Shown piece after piece: positions 12,416 to 23,585 of a DNA stretch of 64,000 bases (its first letter is position 1; the number at the start of each line of letters is the position of its first letter). Source of the DNA: Siphonodentalium dalli (lineage: Eukaryota; Mollusca; Scaphopoda; Gadilida; Siphonodentaliidae); contig CP136066.1 of the NCBI GenBank assembly GCA_032622095.1, positions 193,432,816-193,496,815 of the forward strand, given 5' to 3'. The notes below the pieces were generated by a model. The model was not told the DNA's origin. It saw only the letters and a list, made by a program, of their open reading frames with translations, and did no database searches. The translations under genes and the position numbers were made by a program.

Positions 12416-12975
12416 AAGCTGTCAAACTCTCTAAATTTAGTCATCCATGCATTCCATTTATGTTTGTTGTTGTTAGAATTTTTGAATCTTTACTTAAAAT
12501 TGAGTTTATGAAGTTTGATTGTATTAAATGTCATATTTTATTATTAAAAATATATATTTTTTCATATTCACATTGCAACATGCCTTTTTATAGCTGAAAA
12601 GGTATCAATTGACAAGGTTTATCGGGGCATATAAAGCGAGAGAAAAGGTCCCGTTCAATTGCAAAGGACAAACTTTAATTATCAAACTCTGTAAATTTAG
12701 TCATCCATGTATTCCATTTATGTTTGTTGTTGATTGAATTAAAAAGTAATATTTTATAATTAATTAAAAAGTATTAATATTTATTTCTTATCCACATTGC
12801 AACATGCCTTTTAATAGCGGAATAAAAAAGGATCAACCGGGGCTTGTGAGTATAAAGAGAGTTCAGATGCATTCAGTTCAATTTAGATAATGCACTTGCG
12901 CCTCCATTGTGTGGTTAATGGAAGTCCCATCGGTATGCGACAAAGGACCCACTTTAATTATCAACCCCATGTAAT
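12416..12975. repeat. two diverged tandem copies (~260 bp)
   Basis: TTTAGTCATCCATG followed by ATTCCATTTATGTTTGTTGTTG occurs at about 12434-12475 and 12697-12735. Each is followed by a CATTGCAACATGCCTTTTWATAGC block. The duplication is inside the TIR element. Confidence 0.6.
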
Positions 12976-13544
12976 CAAAACACTTGCAACTTCAGAACAC
13001 TGAAACATTCATTTCAGAACATTTAGCTATCTATTTGGCAAATTAGAGCACTTCAATGGCGTTCCAGATCTGTTGCATTTCAAAATCGCTCCAAAACACG
13101 TCCGCAGTGATCAATTTGAAACACCAAAAACAGGGACACATCGTGTTCTGTTGTGGACATTATACCGTTCTTAATGGAACACCCACCATTATAGATACAG
13201 AACACTTAACATTCTGATTGGAACATCACCAATTCTATTAACGGAACAGGTAGCGTTCTAATTTGAGCACACTATCCTGTAATATAGAACACTGAGACAC
13301 GTCTTGAAATGTTCTACATCTGTTGCATATTGGTGTTCTAAAATGGCGTGCTGGCGAGCTTTTAGTTTTTACAGTGTATATATAGCCATTTGCTTGGGAC
13401 GGTCTATATATATATGGAGCTCCAAACGGGTCCGACTGGGGTAGCGTTACGAGGAAGGCAAAGGTTTAGTTTAAACATTAAAAAGTGGCACTGTCGGGAG
13501 TCAAGGAGGGAAAGAAAAGGGGAACCACAATCTCCCCCAACATC

Positions 13545-14835
13545 TCCACGTCCATGTGAGGCACTCCATGCTCTGTGACCATTCCCTGTGGGACATGCCA
13601 TGCAATAGTCATGTCCCTGCGGGACATCCCGTCCGCTGTCACCACGTTCATGTGAGGTACCCCCATGCACCGTCACTATGTCCCATCGAGACACCTTCAT
13701 ACATTCTAACTACGCCCATGTGTTGCACCAGTATACACTGTAACTACGTCCCCGTAAGGCACGCCCATGCACCGTAACCACGTCCCCGATAGGCAAACGT
13801 TGACACCATGTCCCACCGAGAGACACACAAGCACTGTAAACACGTCTCTGTGAGACACCCACATACACTGTAAACACGTCCCCATGAGCCAACCCCATAC
13901 ACTGTAAACATGTCTCTGCGAGTCACCCTCATACAATGTAACCACGTCCCTATGAGACACTCACATACACCGTAACCACGTCCATGTGAGACACCCCCTT
14001 AACCTCTAACAATTCCATGTGCCCTGTAACCTATAAGTGAGATACATCGTGCACTGTAACCACGTCCGTGTGAGACACACCATGCACTGTAAACACGTCC
14101 ATGTGAGACACCCCCATACACTTGTAACCACGCCCATGTGAGACACCCCATACACTGCAACCATGCCCCTATGAGACACCCCCATGCACTGTAACCATGT
14201 CCATGTGAGACATTCCCATACACATTAACCATGTCCCTGTGAGACACCACCATATACTGTAACCGCGTCCCTGTGAGATACCCCATACACTGTAGCCATG
14301 TCCATGTGAGACACCCCCATATACAGTAGACGCGTCCATGTGAGACACCCACATACACTGTAAACACGCCCCCGTGAGACACTCCCATACACAGTAACCA
14401 CGCCCACGTGACACACCCCATACACTGCAATCATGTCCATACGAGAACCCCATGTACTGTAACCATGTCCCTGTGAGTCATTCCCATACACATTAACCAT
14501 GTCCCTGTGAGACACCACCATATACTGTAACTGCGTCCCTGTGAGATACCCATACACTGTAGCCATGTCCATGTGAGACAGCCCCATACACTGTAACCGC
14601 GTCCCTGTGAGACACCCACAATCCCACATACACTGTAAACACGTCCCCGTCAGACGCCCTCATACACTGTAACCACGTTCCTCCACTGAGACACCCTATA
14701 CACTGTAACCACGTTCCTGTGAGACACTCCCACACACTGTAACGCACCCCGTCAGACACCCCCATACACTGTAACAACGTCCCTGTGAGATACTCCTATA
14801 CACTGTAACCACGTCCCTGTGAGATACCACATGCA
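13545..14835. repeat. ~36-bp minisatellite, array 1
   Basis: A unit of the form ACACTGTAACCACGTCCCTG followed by TGAGACACCCCCATAC is repeated about 35 times with small changes. The same unit builds 56455-57440. Frames of up to 143 codons on the minus strand (V-T-V-Y-G-G-V-S-H-G type repeats) come only from the array and are not called as genes. Confidence 0.9.
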
Positions 14836-15861
14836 TTGCCATGACGCCCATTGACACACACTCGTACATTCCCGCCATCCCTGTGACCAACTTTGACAAC
14901 ATACACAGCGTCCTCATGAGCCAGTGTGCAATATGCAATCTTTTCATGCGGATATTTTCACCTTGTAAAGGAAACTATTAATTTCTTGAAAATTTCTAAT
15001 TAAATTAAAGCAGTAAACATGATCACGCTCTACATAGCGAATTGAATGGTACACATAACAACTGCGCAGTTGATCGGAACAATAATCACAATATGTCGCC
15101 AAAAGTATAGTCAGAATTTGAGAGAAAATGGATATCATTTAAGTTACAGAAGGGAATATTACCAACAAACTATTTGTGATATCCTGATTTATTATTACTG
15201 GATGGATTATCTAAAGTGATGTGGTAAGTGAATTAATTGTTAGGCCAGTGGCGTTTTGTGAAAAATGCACAAGATCCTAAACGTTCTATGCTTCAAGCAG
15301 GTAGTTGGCGAGAGGGCGCGGGTTTGGGCGGTTTATCACCCAATAGTTGGTAAAAATGTTCAACCGTTGGGAATTTCTTACCTGTCACAACATTAGTTGG
15401 AAATATAACCCCACAACTGTTTTTAATTATTCTCGTACTTTGATGTTACAAGCAGTAGTTACACTCTTAGGAATAAAGATGTGATACCAATTACCATTGG
15501 AGTACCTATTCCTTTGATCCCAGGGATATAGACTGGCCTTGAAACCTATGAGATTTTTGGTTCCTTGAAGTACCCAGTAGGCGCACCAAGCTGATTGGAT
15601 GTGGAGATCACGTGATGCAAGATACATTTTCACATTGAAAGGGAAAACATGGCGGTATAACAACGGAGAAAGAAAAAACAAACAACATAATAGCCCGCTT
15701 ACACAGTGACACAGGACTAACTGGTTTCTTATAAACCTGAAATATTGTTAATACTGTCTGATTTCGGTTTGTATGTGAATCGGACAGGATGATGACATCG
15801 GCCGGTGCTTAAGCAATCTGCGAAAGCTGTCATGTTGACCAAAATGCTACAGTTGAACGTA

Positions 15862-17697
15862 TGTACATATGGGTAATTTGACCCGGAGAATCTTATTAGA
15901 TAGGTCACGTTAAAATGTCTTAAAAGGGCACTTATAATTAATTTAATTATATACTTAATTATATATCCAAACTGGTTGCAATCTGGTCGGTGAAAATTAA
16001 AACACGGTGTAAATTGACCCGTAGCAGATAGATGATGTTGACCTCAGACGACTTAAGAGTAGGGCCCTGCGAATAGATTTGATTCGATGCGATTCGAAAT
16101 CGTTGGTCTGATTCGATTCGACTACCATGGTTCGGATTTTATCGAATCTTAGGTGACATGTGCATTTCTGTGCTTTCTATAGACCGCAATGCTCTTACCA
16201 GAAAAGATAATTCACTATAATAACGCAGTAAACTACTTAATAACGTACGCATGTACCGTTATGCCTGATGACAGGACATATGTTATCGCCAACTAATCTA
16301 TAATTAATTGACCCAATCAGTAAGAGTGACATAAGTGAACAACACAATTGCCATACAAGGCTGTGTGCTAGCGTCGTTCCAAGAATCATGCATGGTAATT
16401 CCATAACACACATATATGCCAGATTTTAGATCTTTGTTTGATTTGCGAAAATGCGAGTCTGAATCTGAGTCCTGAGTATTTTTGTAAACAATGTCCGGTA
16501 CGTCACAAGCGATAGACAACACAATCATCGCAAGTGTAGCGAAAAATACTCCGCTATTCAACGAAATGAAACAGGCATAACGCGGTACGTTTGTCCGTAT
16601 TTACGTTGACATTGGTTTTCTCATGCGTGTATGCTCTTATCTGTACTCAACGATTGCTTAGGCACAGAAAATGCATAGAGGCATGTAGATAAGCGCATAA
16701 TCTGCGCATATTGCACTACATCGACGATCACCAGGACATTTTAGGTGTTTCTTCGAAGTTCTATGTATTTGAACTCGATTGACTCAGTAACAGTGATTCT
16801 ATTCGAGATTCGATTCGATATCGAATTGTTTGCCTGATTTGATTCGAGATTCGATTCGAAATGAAAACATCCGATTCACAGGCCCTACTTAAAGGGTCAG
16901 ATATGAGCACTAAAGAGCGTTCCTTATGTAGGAAAATTGGTACAAATAGGTCACCTGGCCAGGGGAATATCATGGGATAGTGGCATCTTCTCATGTTCCA
17001 TCCATGAATAATGGCTGAGAATAAAACATTACTTACCCTTGATATCAGATGACTTAAACGGGGACTAATGTATTATATGATAAATACAGAGTTTATTATC
17101 ATTCCAGAAGATATGTGGGGAAATTGATGGCCGATTTTTAAATAACAGTCTAACACCTCTACCTTGATTCCATTTACGACATGTATAAACACGACTCGAC
17201 ATATATGTAACCTCTGACCAATAGTCGTCCTATCATACAATGTTCTTACCACATATCTTCTGTACTGATAATAAACGCTCTATATAATGTATTGTTCCCC
17301 TCCCTTTTAAGGTATGGGGTCAAAGGTAAGTAATGCTTTATTCTCAGCCAGTATTCATGGGACATGAGAGCATGCGCATACCCCATGGCATTCCCCTGGT
17401 CAGGTGACCCATCTGTACCAATTTTGCTACATAAGGAACGTTCTTTATTGCTCACATTGTCCCATTTAAGTCGTCTGAGGTCAACGGCATCTATCTCACT
17501 ATTCTCTACGGGTCAATTGATCCCCGTGTTCCAATTTATTTTTTCACCGATCAGAGTGCAACCATTTTGGGTATATAATTAATTATTTAATTGAATTAAT
17601 TAATTAATTATTAGTGCCATTTTAAGACATCTGATATCAACGTGACCTATCTAATAAGATTAATATGTTCAAATTACTAATATGTACACATTTCAGC
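15862..17697. repeat. fold-back palindrome (arms ~420-470 bp), split by an insertion
   Basis: The left arm (15862-16059 plus 16888-17115) is the reverse complement of about 17225-17697. Examples are TTAGATAGGTCACGTTAAAA against CGTGACCTATCTAAT, and AAAGAGCGTTCCTTATGTAG against CTACATAAGGAACGTTCTTT. The same structure occurs in copy 2 at 60545-61420, so it predates the segmental duplication. It is a probable fold-back transposon or nested inverted insertion. Confidence 0.75.
16052..16895. mobile_element. hAT-like non-autonomous element
   Basis: The element (16060-16887) begins TAGGGCCCTGCGAAT and ends ATTCACAGGCCCTA, near-perfect inverted ends. It is flanked by CTTAAGAG and CTTAAAGG, an 8-bp target duplication with two mismatches, as in hAT elements. 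Both ends are rich in GATTCGATTCGA motifs. Copy 2 lacks the element at the matching place (about 60620-60637), which gives an empty site. No transposase frame is present. Confidence 0.75.
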
Positions 17698-17699
17698 TC

Positions 17700-19060
17700 C
17701 AATGGTCCAGCCGTTTCTGTATAAACAATCAGTAGATAAAAGCCAATTTTACTTCGACAGCCTTTCAAGTTTGACACTGCGTGTCGCTAGTAGTCCCTCA
17801 TGTGACGTCACATGAGGGAACATTAACGATTCAGGCTGCATAATCCATAGTGGAATATTCAATTGCATAAAATCGGCATAACTTCAGTCACCGGCGGCCT
17901 ATCACAAAACAATTTTCGGCAACGTGCTCAGTGGATTAGCGGGCATCGATAATGACCGAGAAAGTTACACCGGTGTAATCCGTTAAGGGATTGCGTTATA
18001 TGTAAGGAATATGAATGTGCATTGATCCCAGTTGGATGTGAGGATAGAGTAAATGTGGCATGATAATTCCTCTCTGTAATATTGACTGTGTATGGTCGTG
18101 TTTCAAAATATATCCGAAAACATTAGTGCACTAATATGCAGATTTGCGATGGTTGAATTGTATTTTTTTTGTGGGGCATTGATATCAATTACATTATTTA
18201 GCTACAACAACACAGCAGTTATTTGATCATTATGGCATTGTTTTTGGTATTTGATCTTTGTCATCTGTTTGACCTTGAAATACGACATCCCCCACTTGAC
18301 ACAAAAATTTGCTTCTATAAGTAAGAATCTTCTATGTGAAGTTTCATGCTTTAGTGTACACAGAAAAATACAGTCATAAAATCATGTTTAATTGGGTCTG
18401 ATGGTCCCTTATTTCGGGTTTGGATCGTGACTTTTGTATTTGGTGTAAACAATATTTATTTAAAAATTCAAGCATATTACACAAACACAATACACATATA
18501 GATACATATAGATTTAGGAAGAGGATTGGACAACAAGCAAAATGCTTTTTTAAAGTCCTCTCCTTGTGGAATAAATGTTACCTCATGCTGTGACAGAAAT
18601 ATCACTTGAGGTAAAGCAGATGGGATATATATAGTTTTGTATTTGATTAACTACAAGGCTCATCGGGTTTCCACAGTGGGCTTTTTCAACATTTCTCCAA
18701 ATATTCTATGCCGTTGCCATGGAAACCATATTTTATCCTGGCACATGCAACCACCCCACCCACCAATCCAAAAAGTTCCCACAATAACTAAGCAACTTAT
18801 TTGTGAAGTGTTGTGCTTTAGTTACACAAAGTCACACAATATTGTTTATTTTGGTATGATGGTCTCTAAAGAGTAATGTATCTTGACTGAAGTACTGCCT
18901 CAAATACTACAAAAAGTAGTACTTAAAATGTGATTATATATAAACCATACATGTTGTGATATGTTGACAGTGATCGTTTTGTATCAAGTATATCTTATCA
19001 AATTGAACGTGGTGATGGTGTCCTAAGTTTTGTGTATTATGAAGGTGATTGCTTTTATGA
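17700..19060. other. duplicated non-coding segment (matches 61420-62300)
   Basis: This aligns with 61420-62300. Copy 1 holds about 450 bp extra (18386-18845), bounded by two versions of a GTTTAWTT...GGTCTGATGG / GGTATGATGGTCTC block. Copy 2 has only one version, which suggests a deletion there or a tandem duplication here. No gene is recognised. Confidence 0.55.
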
Positions 19061-19454
19061 CTAACACGTGTGCTAGGGGTAGGAGTAGTGGAATGAGAAT
19101 GTGACATTCGATAACATTCGATATTGATTATTTTGAGGAAAGTATTCTATTATTTATACTATACTGCAGCCACCAATGTTTTGTGTCAGGCGTGATGGTG
19201 AAGGCGAGGATGTCATATATTTCCCAACGGGCTTCGCTATCCCCAATTATATAATGTCATTTTTCGTGCGATTTTGGTAATATAAGGCGAAGGTTTAAAA
19301 CCTTATAAAACTCATGCCCCCCCCCCCCGCGTGCATTACGCAGTGAAATGATGAATTTATTTGGAAGAATGGGACTGTCTATCCGTGCTAAGGGCTTGTC
19401 GAGCGTTTTTGTCGTTGCGATGGTTTGCCGACGGATGGCATTTAGTGTCCACAT

Positions 19455-19650
19455 GATGACTAACTTAGCTTAGTCATAATGACTATGGTAGAACATCCGT
19501 ACCAATTACTAGAGTGGTGTTAGTCATAACGACTAAGGAATGGTTAGTCAAAACAATTAATTAGCCAGGCTATTAGACTACAAGTGTGTTAGTCACATGC
19601 AATGACAAGGATTGCGTCATAATGACTAACCGTTATGAGTCACTGAGAAG
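19455..19650. repeat. cluster of TTAGTCAT / ATGACTAA motifs
   Basis: At least eight TTAGTC or GACTAA half-sites occur in about 190 bp, several as palindromes such as TTAGTCATAATGACTA, plus a TGAGTCA at about 19638. The stretch is in a part of copy 1 that has no match in copy 2. It could be a repeat remnant or a cluster of bZIP-type sites; neither is shown. Confidence 0.4.
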
Positions 19651-20060
19651 GTAACATGTAAATTGGTGGAAAGTGTGCACAAATAAATTCAACATTCAAC
19701 CAGATGATATATTATCAGAATCAGAGACCGAATTGAACATGTCAAACTTTCAATCCATTCTCTGAAACACAAATTTCAGTACTGGTCTATTGAGATGTAT
19801 AATAATTTGTAGTGTGTGGTATAGGTCTGTTTGACTAGTTCATTTTTCCGAGATGTATGTGGTGTCATGCAATAAGAACCTTTTATTCTAACAGTCTAGC
19901 CTTTGATGTGGGAGGGAAGTTCTGACATATGCCATTATATTCTCCTGTATTATCAATTATAGATCCAATATAACTGCGATAAAATGGAAACTGAATATTT
20001 AGCAATAAATATTAAGCATAATTCAAGGCAGTGTTGCAATTAGAGTAATTTTGGTATAAC

Positions 20061-20610
20061 TTAAAGGGATACTGTACTCATATGTTGTTGTTGTGTTCTA
20101 TAGTCTCTGAGTCGTAGAATTAGGTAGCCAGATTTCCATTATTTGAAAGTCTGTTGAGGACGAAGTAATGTTACGGATGGCAGATTAGCCGGAATGCGAA
20201 AATACCAATTGTCGTTGTCGAGTAATTTTTGGACAATTTTCAAGCAAATATGTCAAATAAATGTTCTATTGTAGTCCCATATACTCATTTAAGTCATTGC
20301 ATAGTCACTTGTCAGTGGGTGGCTTGAGTCTACGCCCCGTATCAACATAATGTTTTACATGAGAATGTGTGCCACGCGTTTTTGCCCAATCCACTATCCG
20401 TGAATTATTTTGATTACGCCCTGCTCCAGCCATAAATTAATTTTATATCAAATTATTAACTTTGATTTTAACCTGAACGTTCACAGAATACATTTTAATC
20501 TGAACGTTCACAGAATACATCTTCGACTCAATTTACTTATTGTTCTATATATTATCGACATTAGATCATTGTTATTACCGGAATTTATTGAAAATGGCGT
20601 ACCCTTTTAA
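20061..20610. mobile_element. TTAA-flanked MITE, copy 2
   Basis: The element is 20065-20606, between TTAA at 20061-20064 and 20607-20610. It aligns along its length with 8897-9392. It is absent from the matching part of the second segmental copy, so it inserted after the duplication or was lost there. Confidence 0.75.
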
Positions 20611-20767
20611 ATCGTTATCGTATGTTTATCAGTGATTTGTTCGGGACAGACGCAAGTCTATTTGTTTACGTGGTTGCGAAGTTGAGATGTCGTGTTGTAT
20701 GAGACGTCACATCCGTTGTTGCTGAATATATTGACAAATATAATAATTTAATAATGTAGCCCTCAAG

Positions 20768-21202
20768 CGATTGTAATACTTTCGATCGTAGATGGCGTGA
20801 GTGTGGTTAAAACTATATGATGGGGTCATTGCCCTGACTTGATGTTGGGACAACGAACCCGGGTGAATGATCCAGGTCATTAACTCTCGGTTCGTTGCTC
20901 TCATAAACAATGTATTTTTTTCACCTGTTTTGATGGGAGCGGCACACACGCGTTACAATCAAAACGCGACACCTGGAAACCATGGGCGTTGTTCCTAAGC
21001 ATATATATACTTGGTGAGAGTCCAAGCATTCTCTTCTGGTCGAGATATCTTACGACGAACGCTTCTTCTTAGTAGTTATGATTATATTGTTATCCGTGGC
21101 TGCCTTGCTGTTAACTTGTAAATACTTGTATTAATAAATTTCATCATCATGTCATGTCTGAGAGTTCCGACTTAGTGGAAGAACCTGGGAGTATTACACG
21201 AG
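20768..21202 (+). mobile_element. solo LTR with target duplication
   Basis: The LTR (20772-21198, 427 bp) starts TGTAATAC and ends GTATTACA. CGAT precedes it and CGAG follows, a 4-bp target duplication with one change. The matching site in the second segmental copy (about 62820-62840, CCCTCAACCGAGTCG) is uninterrupted. Inside are TATATATAC at 21002-21010 and AATAAA at 21133-21138, in the order of a U3 promoter and polyadenylation signal. Family (Gypsy or BEL type) is not determinable without internal sequence. Confidence 0.8.
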
Positions 21203-21319
21203 TCGTAAAATATCAGTTTGAATAATGAAAGGACCCATATTTGTATAAAGTTTGTGGAGTTGCCTGTAATCTATATTATAGTCATAATTTACAAATGATT
21301 AAACGATGTTAACTCGATT

Positions 21320-21337
21320 ATTATCTATAATTTCAGG
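21320..21337 (+). promoter_or_regulatory. candidate 3' splice site upstream of the Mab-21-like gene
   Basis: ATTATCTATAATTTCAG followed by GACGAAATCAGC ends at 21336. The same string is kept in copy 2 (ends at 62971) at a similar distance from the ATG (155 and 149 bp). This suggests a spliced 5' UTR. It is pyrimidine-poor, so the call is tentative. Confidence 0.4.
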
Positions 21338-21491
21338 ACGAAATCAGCGCGATGCGCCGTTACTGATCACATTGTGTGGCTGATGTTGTTATACATGTAG
21401 TAACAATATTGCATGGGCAGCACCAGGTTGCCCCTACATTTCTGCAAAATTATACCGATTAACGTTCATTGACCTGCACTCAGTAATAACG

Positions 21492-23585
21492 ATGGAGGCG
21501 ATACCAGACCAGGAAAGAACCGAGGCATCTGAGCATCAACGATATAATCGGATTCTCCACTCCACTATGTTATCAAGAGGTCATGCGCGCCAGTCGATTG
21601 CTGGGACTAAGTACACATTGGTGGGGAGTGAGGCTAGCGATACCGGTATTCAAGGTAGTGACCAGGATAGATTGGTCGAAAATACATCCTTTCTAATCGA
21701 CGAATCTCTATTAGTTTACAGTGATGATATTCCATGTTACGTCAAAATCCCTGTCACCGGATTACCCGACAACACACCAGACGTTCTACGTAGTGATGAT
21801 GTGTATGTGCGCAGCGCCCCGGTCCGTGAACACGATGAGAGGCTTTTCGGGCAGGATATTTCTTTCCTTCAAGGATCGAAGGTTGGCAAAATAGGTATAG
21901 AATATGATAACACGTCGACAGATATTGTCCCTCAACTCAGACTAAGTGCTATTCCACGAATAGCTCGGCAATTTTCTACAAGAGATCGTTCTTGGCCATC
22001 TGAGACAATAATTTCATTGATTACCAACGGTGAATTCCACCTGGCGGCTCGGCCTGCACCCTGCAACCCGGATCCTGACCATGACTTCTGCATTTCGTTC
22101 GCGAAGGCGGAAGTAATCCTAACCAGATTGATGTCTGCCAACCAGTTGATAGCTCTGAAATCGCTAAAAATAATCCGAAAATATATCGATGAGGAAGGAA
22201 CAATCTTAACATCGTACCACATGAAGACCACCGCTTTGTGGCATTTCGAACAGGCGAGCGCTGTTATCCGGGAGAGTGAATGTCCGGTTCTAGTCATATT
22301 GAAGAGCCTAGATAAGTATCTGGATGAGAGAGTGTTGCCACATTACTTTGTCCCTGATATGAACCTTTTCGCTGGAATCAATGACTCTGATTTATTCGAG
22401 GTCCGCAGACGAATGCACAGTTTGTTAGGAATCTGCCTCATCAGCAATGAGCTAACACTAATCGATTCATTCACAAATATAGTGCTCGCTGAATGGATAC
22501 ATTCTACTCTTTCCGATTTGGCTGATGCAAAAGGCCTATGTTCACGGAATGATTATTTACAGGCAGCAGAAATTTTATATTATAACTATGCGCATAGAAT
22601 AATATACCATAACAGTCACGATGACGTCGGCGCATCCTCTGGGACCGAATACGACGCATCTACACGACGTAATATGCACGAGTTAGCTGTCTTACTGATG
22701 GATAAATTCCGCCCAGATTATTCGACAACACTATTGGTAACTGAAATAAAAGAACTCCGATCAAATATTAACGGGCTCGCATTATGGGTGCAGTCAAGGC
22801 GAATCACTGATCATACTCTAAACTGGGGAATATATGTGCAATGGCGGACGCTCATAAAGACCGGCCCTCACTGTGAACCATTAGAGGAGTTCTTTTACAT
22901 GGGTTTCCGAAACACATCAAATTTTGATAAAACAGGAGGTACTAACAAGACAGAACTGCAAACCCAGAAACCAACAGATATCATGAATAAATGGCTGACG
23001 ATCACCGATAATATCATCAGCAGATTGAACTCACTTGCGAACTCGGTCACGGACCTTTTAATGATTGGGGTATGTATAGCTGAGATCTACCCAGTCTTAT
23101 TACCACACATCGACTCCATGACGTCATCGGTCGAATTGGGCGACGTTAGTCATATGAGCAGTGATGATCAGGATATAAATAAGTTGTTCGGCTTCGATCA
23201 AGTGACCAGGAAGTTACTATCGTCTGTTACTGATGCTATTAGTGAGTTATCGCCTAATGTCGTTGATTCTGATGCACACTCGTTCATTCCGATGGAATAT
23301 GATACAACGCCGGTGATATTGACAATGTTATCGTTGGCATTAGAAAAGCTGTTCATACCTGTGGAATATGCCATCCTTCAAGATATTCGTTTTCACAAAG
23401 TAGGTGTATCACGTGATGACAATGAAGCCAGACTTGCACAAATGATTCCACAACAATCACGGAAATGTTCTGGGGCTTTTGAAATTGTCGGCCAGGTCAC
23501 AACCAAGTTATACGACTTGTACAATGATGTTGCGTTGTTACATGGATGTGCGAAATTTATGACGGTGTCCGACCAGAACATATAA
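21492..23585 (+). CDS. Mab-21/cGAS-like nucleotidyltransferase-fold protein
   Basis: The uninterrupted frame has 697 residues and the first ATG is taken as start. The N-terminal half has the nucleotidyltransferase pattern: G45-S46, ten residues, then D57-Q-D59, with a third candidate acid at D144 (TDIVPQLRL). The Mab-21 marks follow: WPS (168-170), DFCISFAKAE (198-207), a LTSYHMKTTALW helix (239-250) and LPHYFVPDMNLF (282-293). The remaining 400 residues look helical and unlike a known domain. Family members either make cyclic dinucleotide-type signals (cGAS, cGLRs) or lack catalysis (Mab21). Here the two normally hydrophobic positions in the acid motif are Q58 and R60, so activity is doubtful. 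No zinc-ribbon insert is seen. The gene appears intronless within the CDS, is a paralogue of 63121-64000, and its last codons lie in a minisatellite unit. Confidence 0.85.
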   Translation: MEAIPDQERTEASEHQRYNRILHSTMLSRGHARQSIAGTKYTLVGSEASDTGIQGSDQDRLVENTSFLIDESLLVYSDDIPCYVKIPVTGLPDNTPDVLRSDDVYVRSAPVREHDERLFGQDISFLQGSKVGKIGIEYDNTSTDIVPQLRLSAIPRIARQFSTRDRSWPSETIISLITNGEFHLAARPAPCNPDPDHDFCISFAKAEVILTRLMSANQLIALKSLKIIRKYIDEEGTILTSYHMKTTALWHFEQASAVIRESECPVLVILKSLDKYLDERVLPHYFVPDMNLFAGINDSDLFEVRRRMHSLLGICLISNELTLIDSFTNIVLAEWIHSTLSDLADAKGLCSRNDYLQAAEILYYNYAHRIIYHNSHDDVGASSGTEYDASTRRNMHELAVLLMDKFRPDYSTTLLVTEIKELRSNINGLALWVQSRRITDHTLNWGIYVQWRTLIKTGPHCEPLEEFFYMGFRNTSNFDKTGGTNKTELQTQKPTDIMNKWLTITDNIISRLNSLANSVTDLLMIGVCIAEIYPVLLPHIDSMTSSVELGDVSHMSSDDQDINKLFGFDQVTRKLLSSVTDAISELSPNVVDSDAHSFIPMEYDTTPVILTMLSLALEKLFIPVEYAILQDIRFHKVGVSRDDNEARLAQMIPQQSRKCSGAFEIVGQVTTKLYDLYNDVALLHGCAKFMTVSDQNI

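Larger units (their letters stand above)
9758..13378. mobile_element. 3.6 kb TIR element, non-autonomous
   Basis: The ends are CACTGTAAAAACTAAAA (from 9760) and TTTTAGTTTTTACAGTG (to 13376), inverted copies of each other, each bordered by TA. No long frame lies between them, so it would need a transposase from elsewhere. Both subterminal regions (about 9790-9950, 10300-10345 and 13000-13345) are rich in GTTCT and AGAAC/GGAAC half-sites, often paired head to head. Internal tandem duplications are listed separately. The superfamily is not determined. Confidence 0.65.
13545..23571. repeat. segmental duplication, copy 1
   Basis: The order minisatellite, 14890-15330 block, fold-back palindrome, 17700-19060 block, then Mab-21-like gene is repeated in the same order and orientation at 56455-64000. 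Non-coding parts are diverged and interrupted by insertions; the coding parts align almost without indels. The pair lies about 41.6 kb apart, measured gene start to gene start. Confidence 0.85.

Noticed and set aside
13999-14777. Several minus-strand frames of 94-143 codons with V-T-V-Y-G-G-V-S repeats
   Set aside because: They are translations of the 36-bp minisatellite in several frames at once, with no start or domain.
21932-22297. 121-codon minus-strand frame inside the Mab-21-like gene
   Set aside because: Shadow of a strongly supported sense gene. The antisense open stretch recurs in part in the second copy only because the coding strand is conserved.
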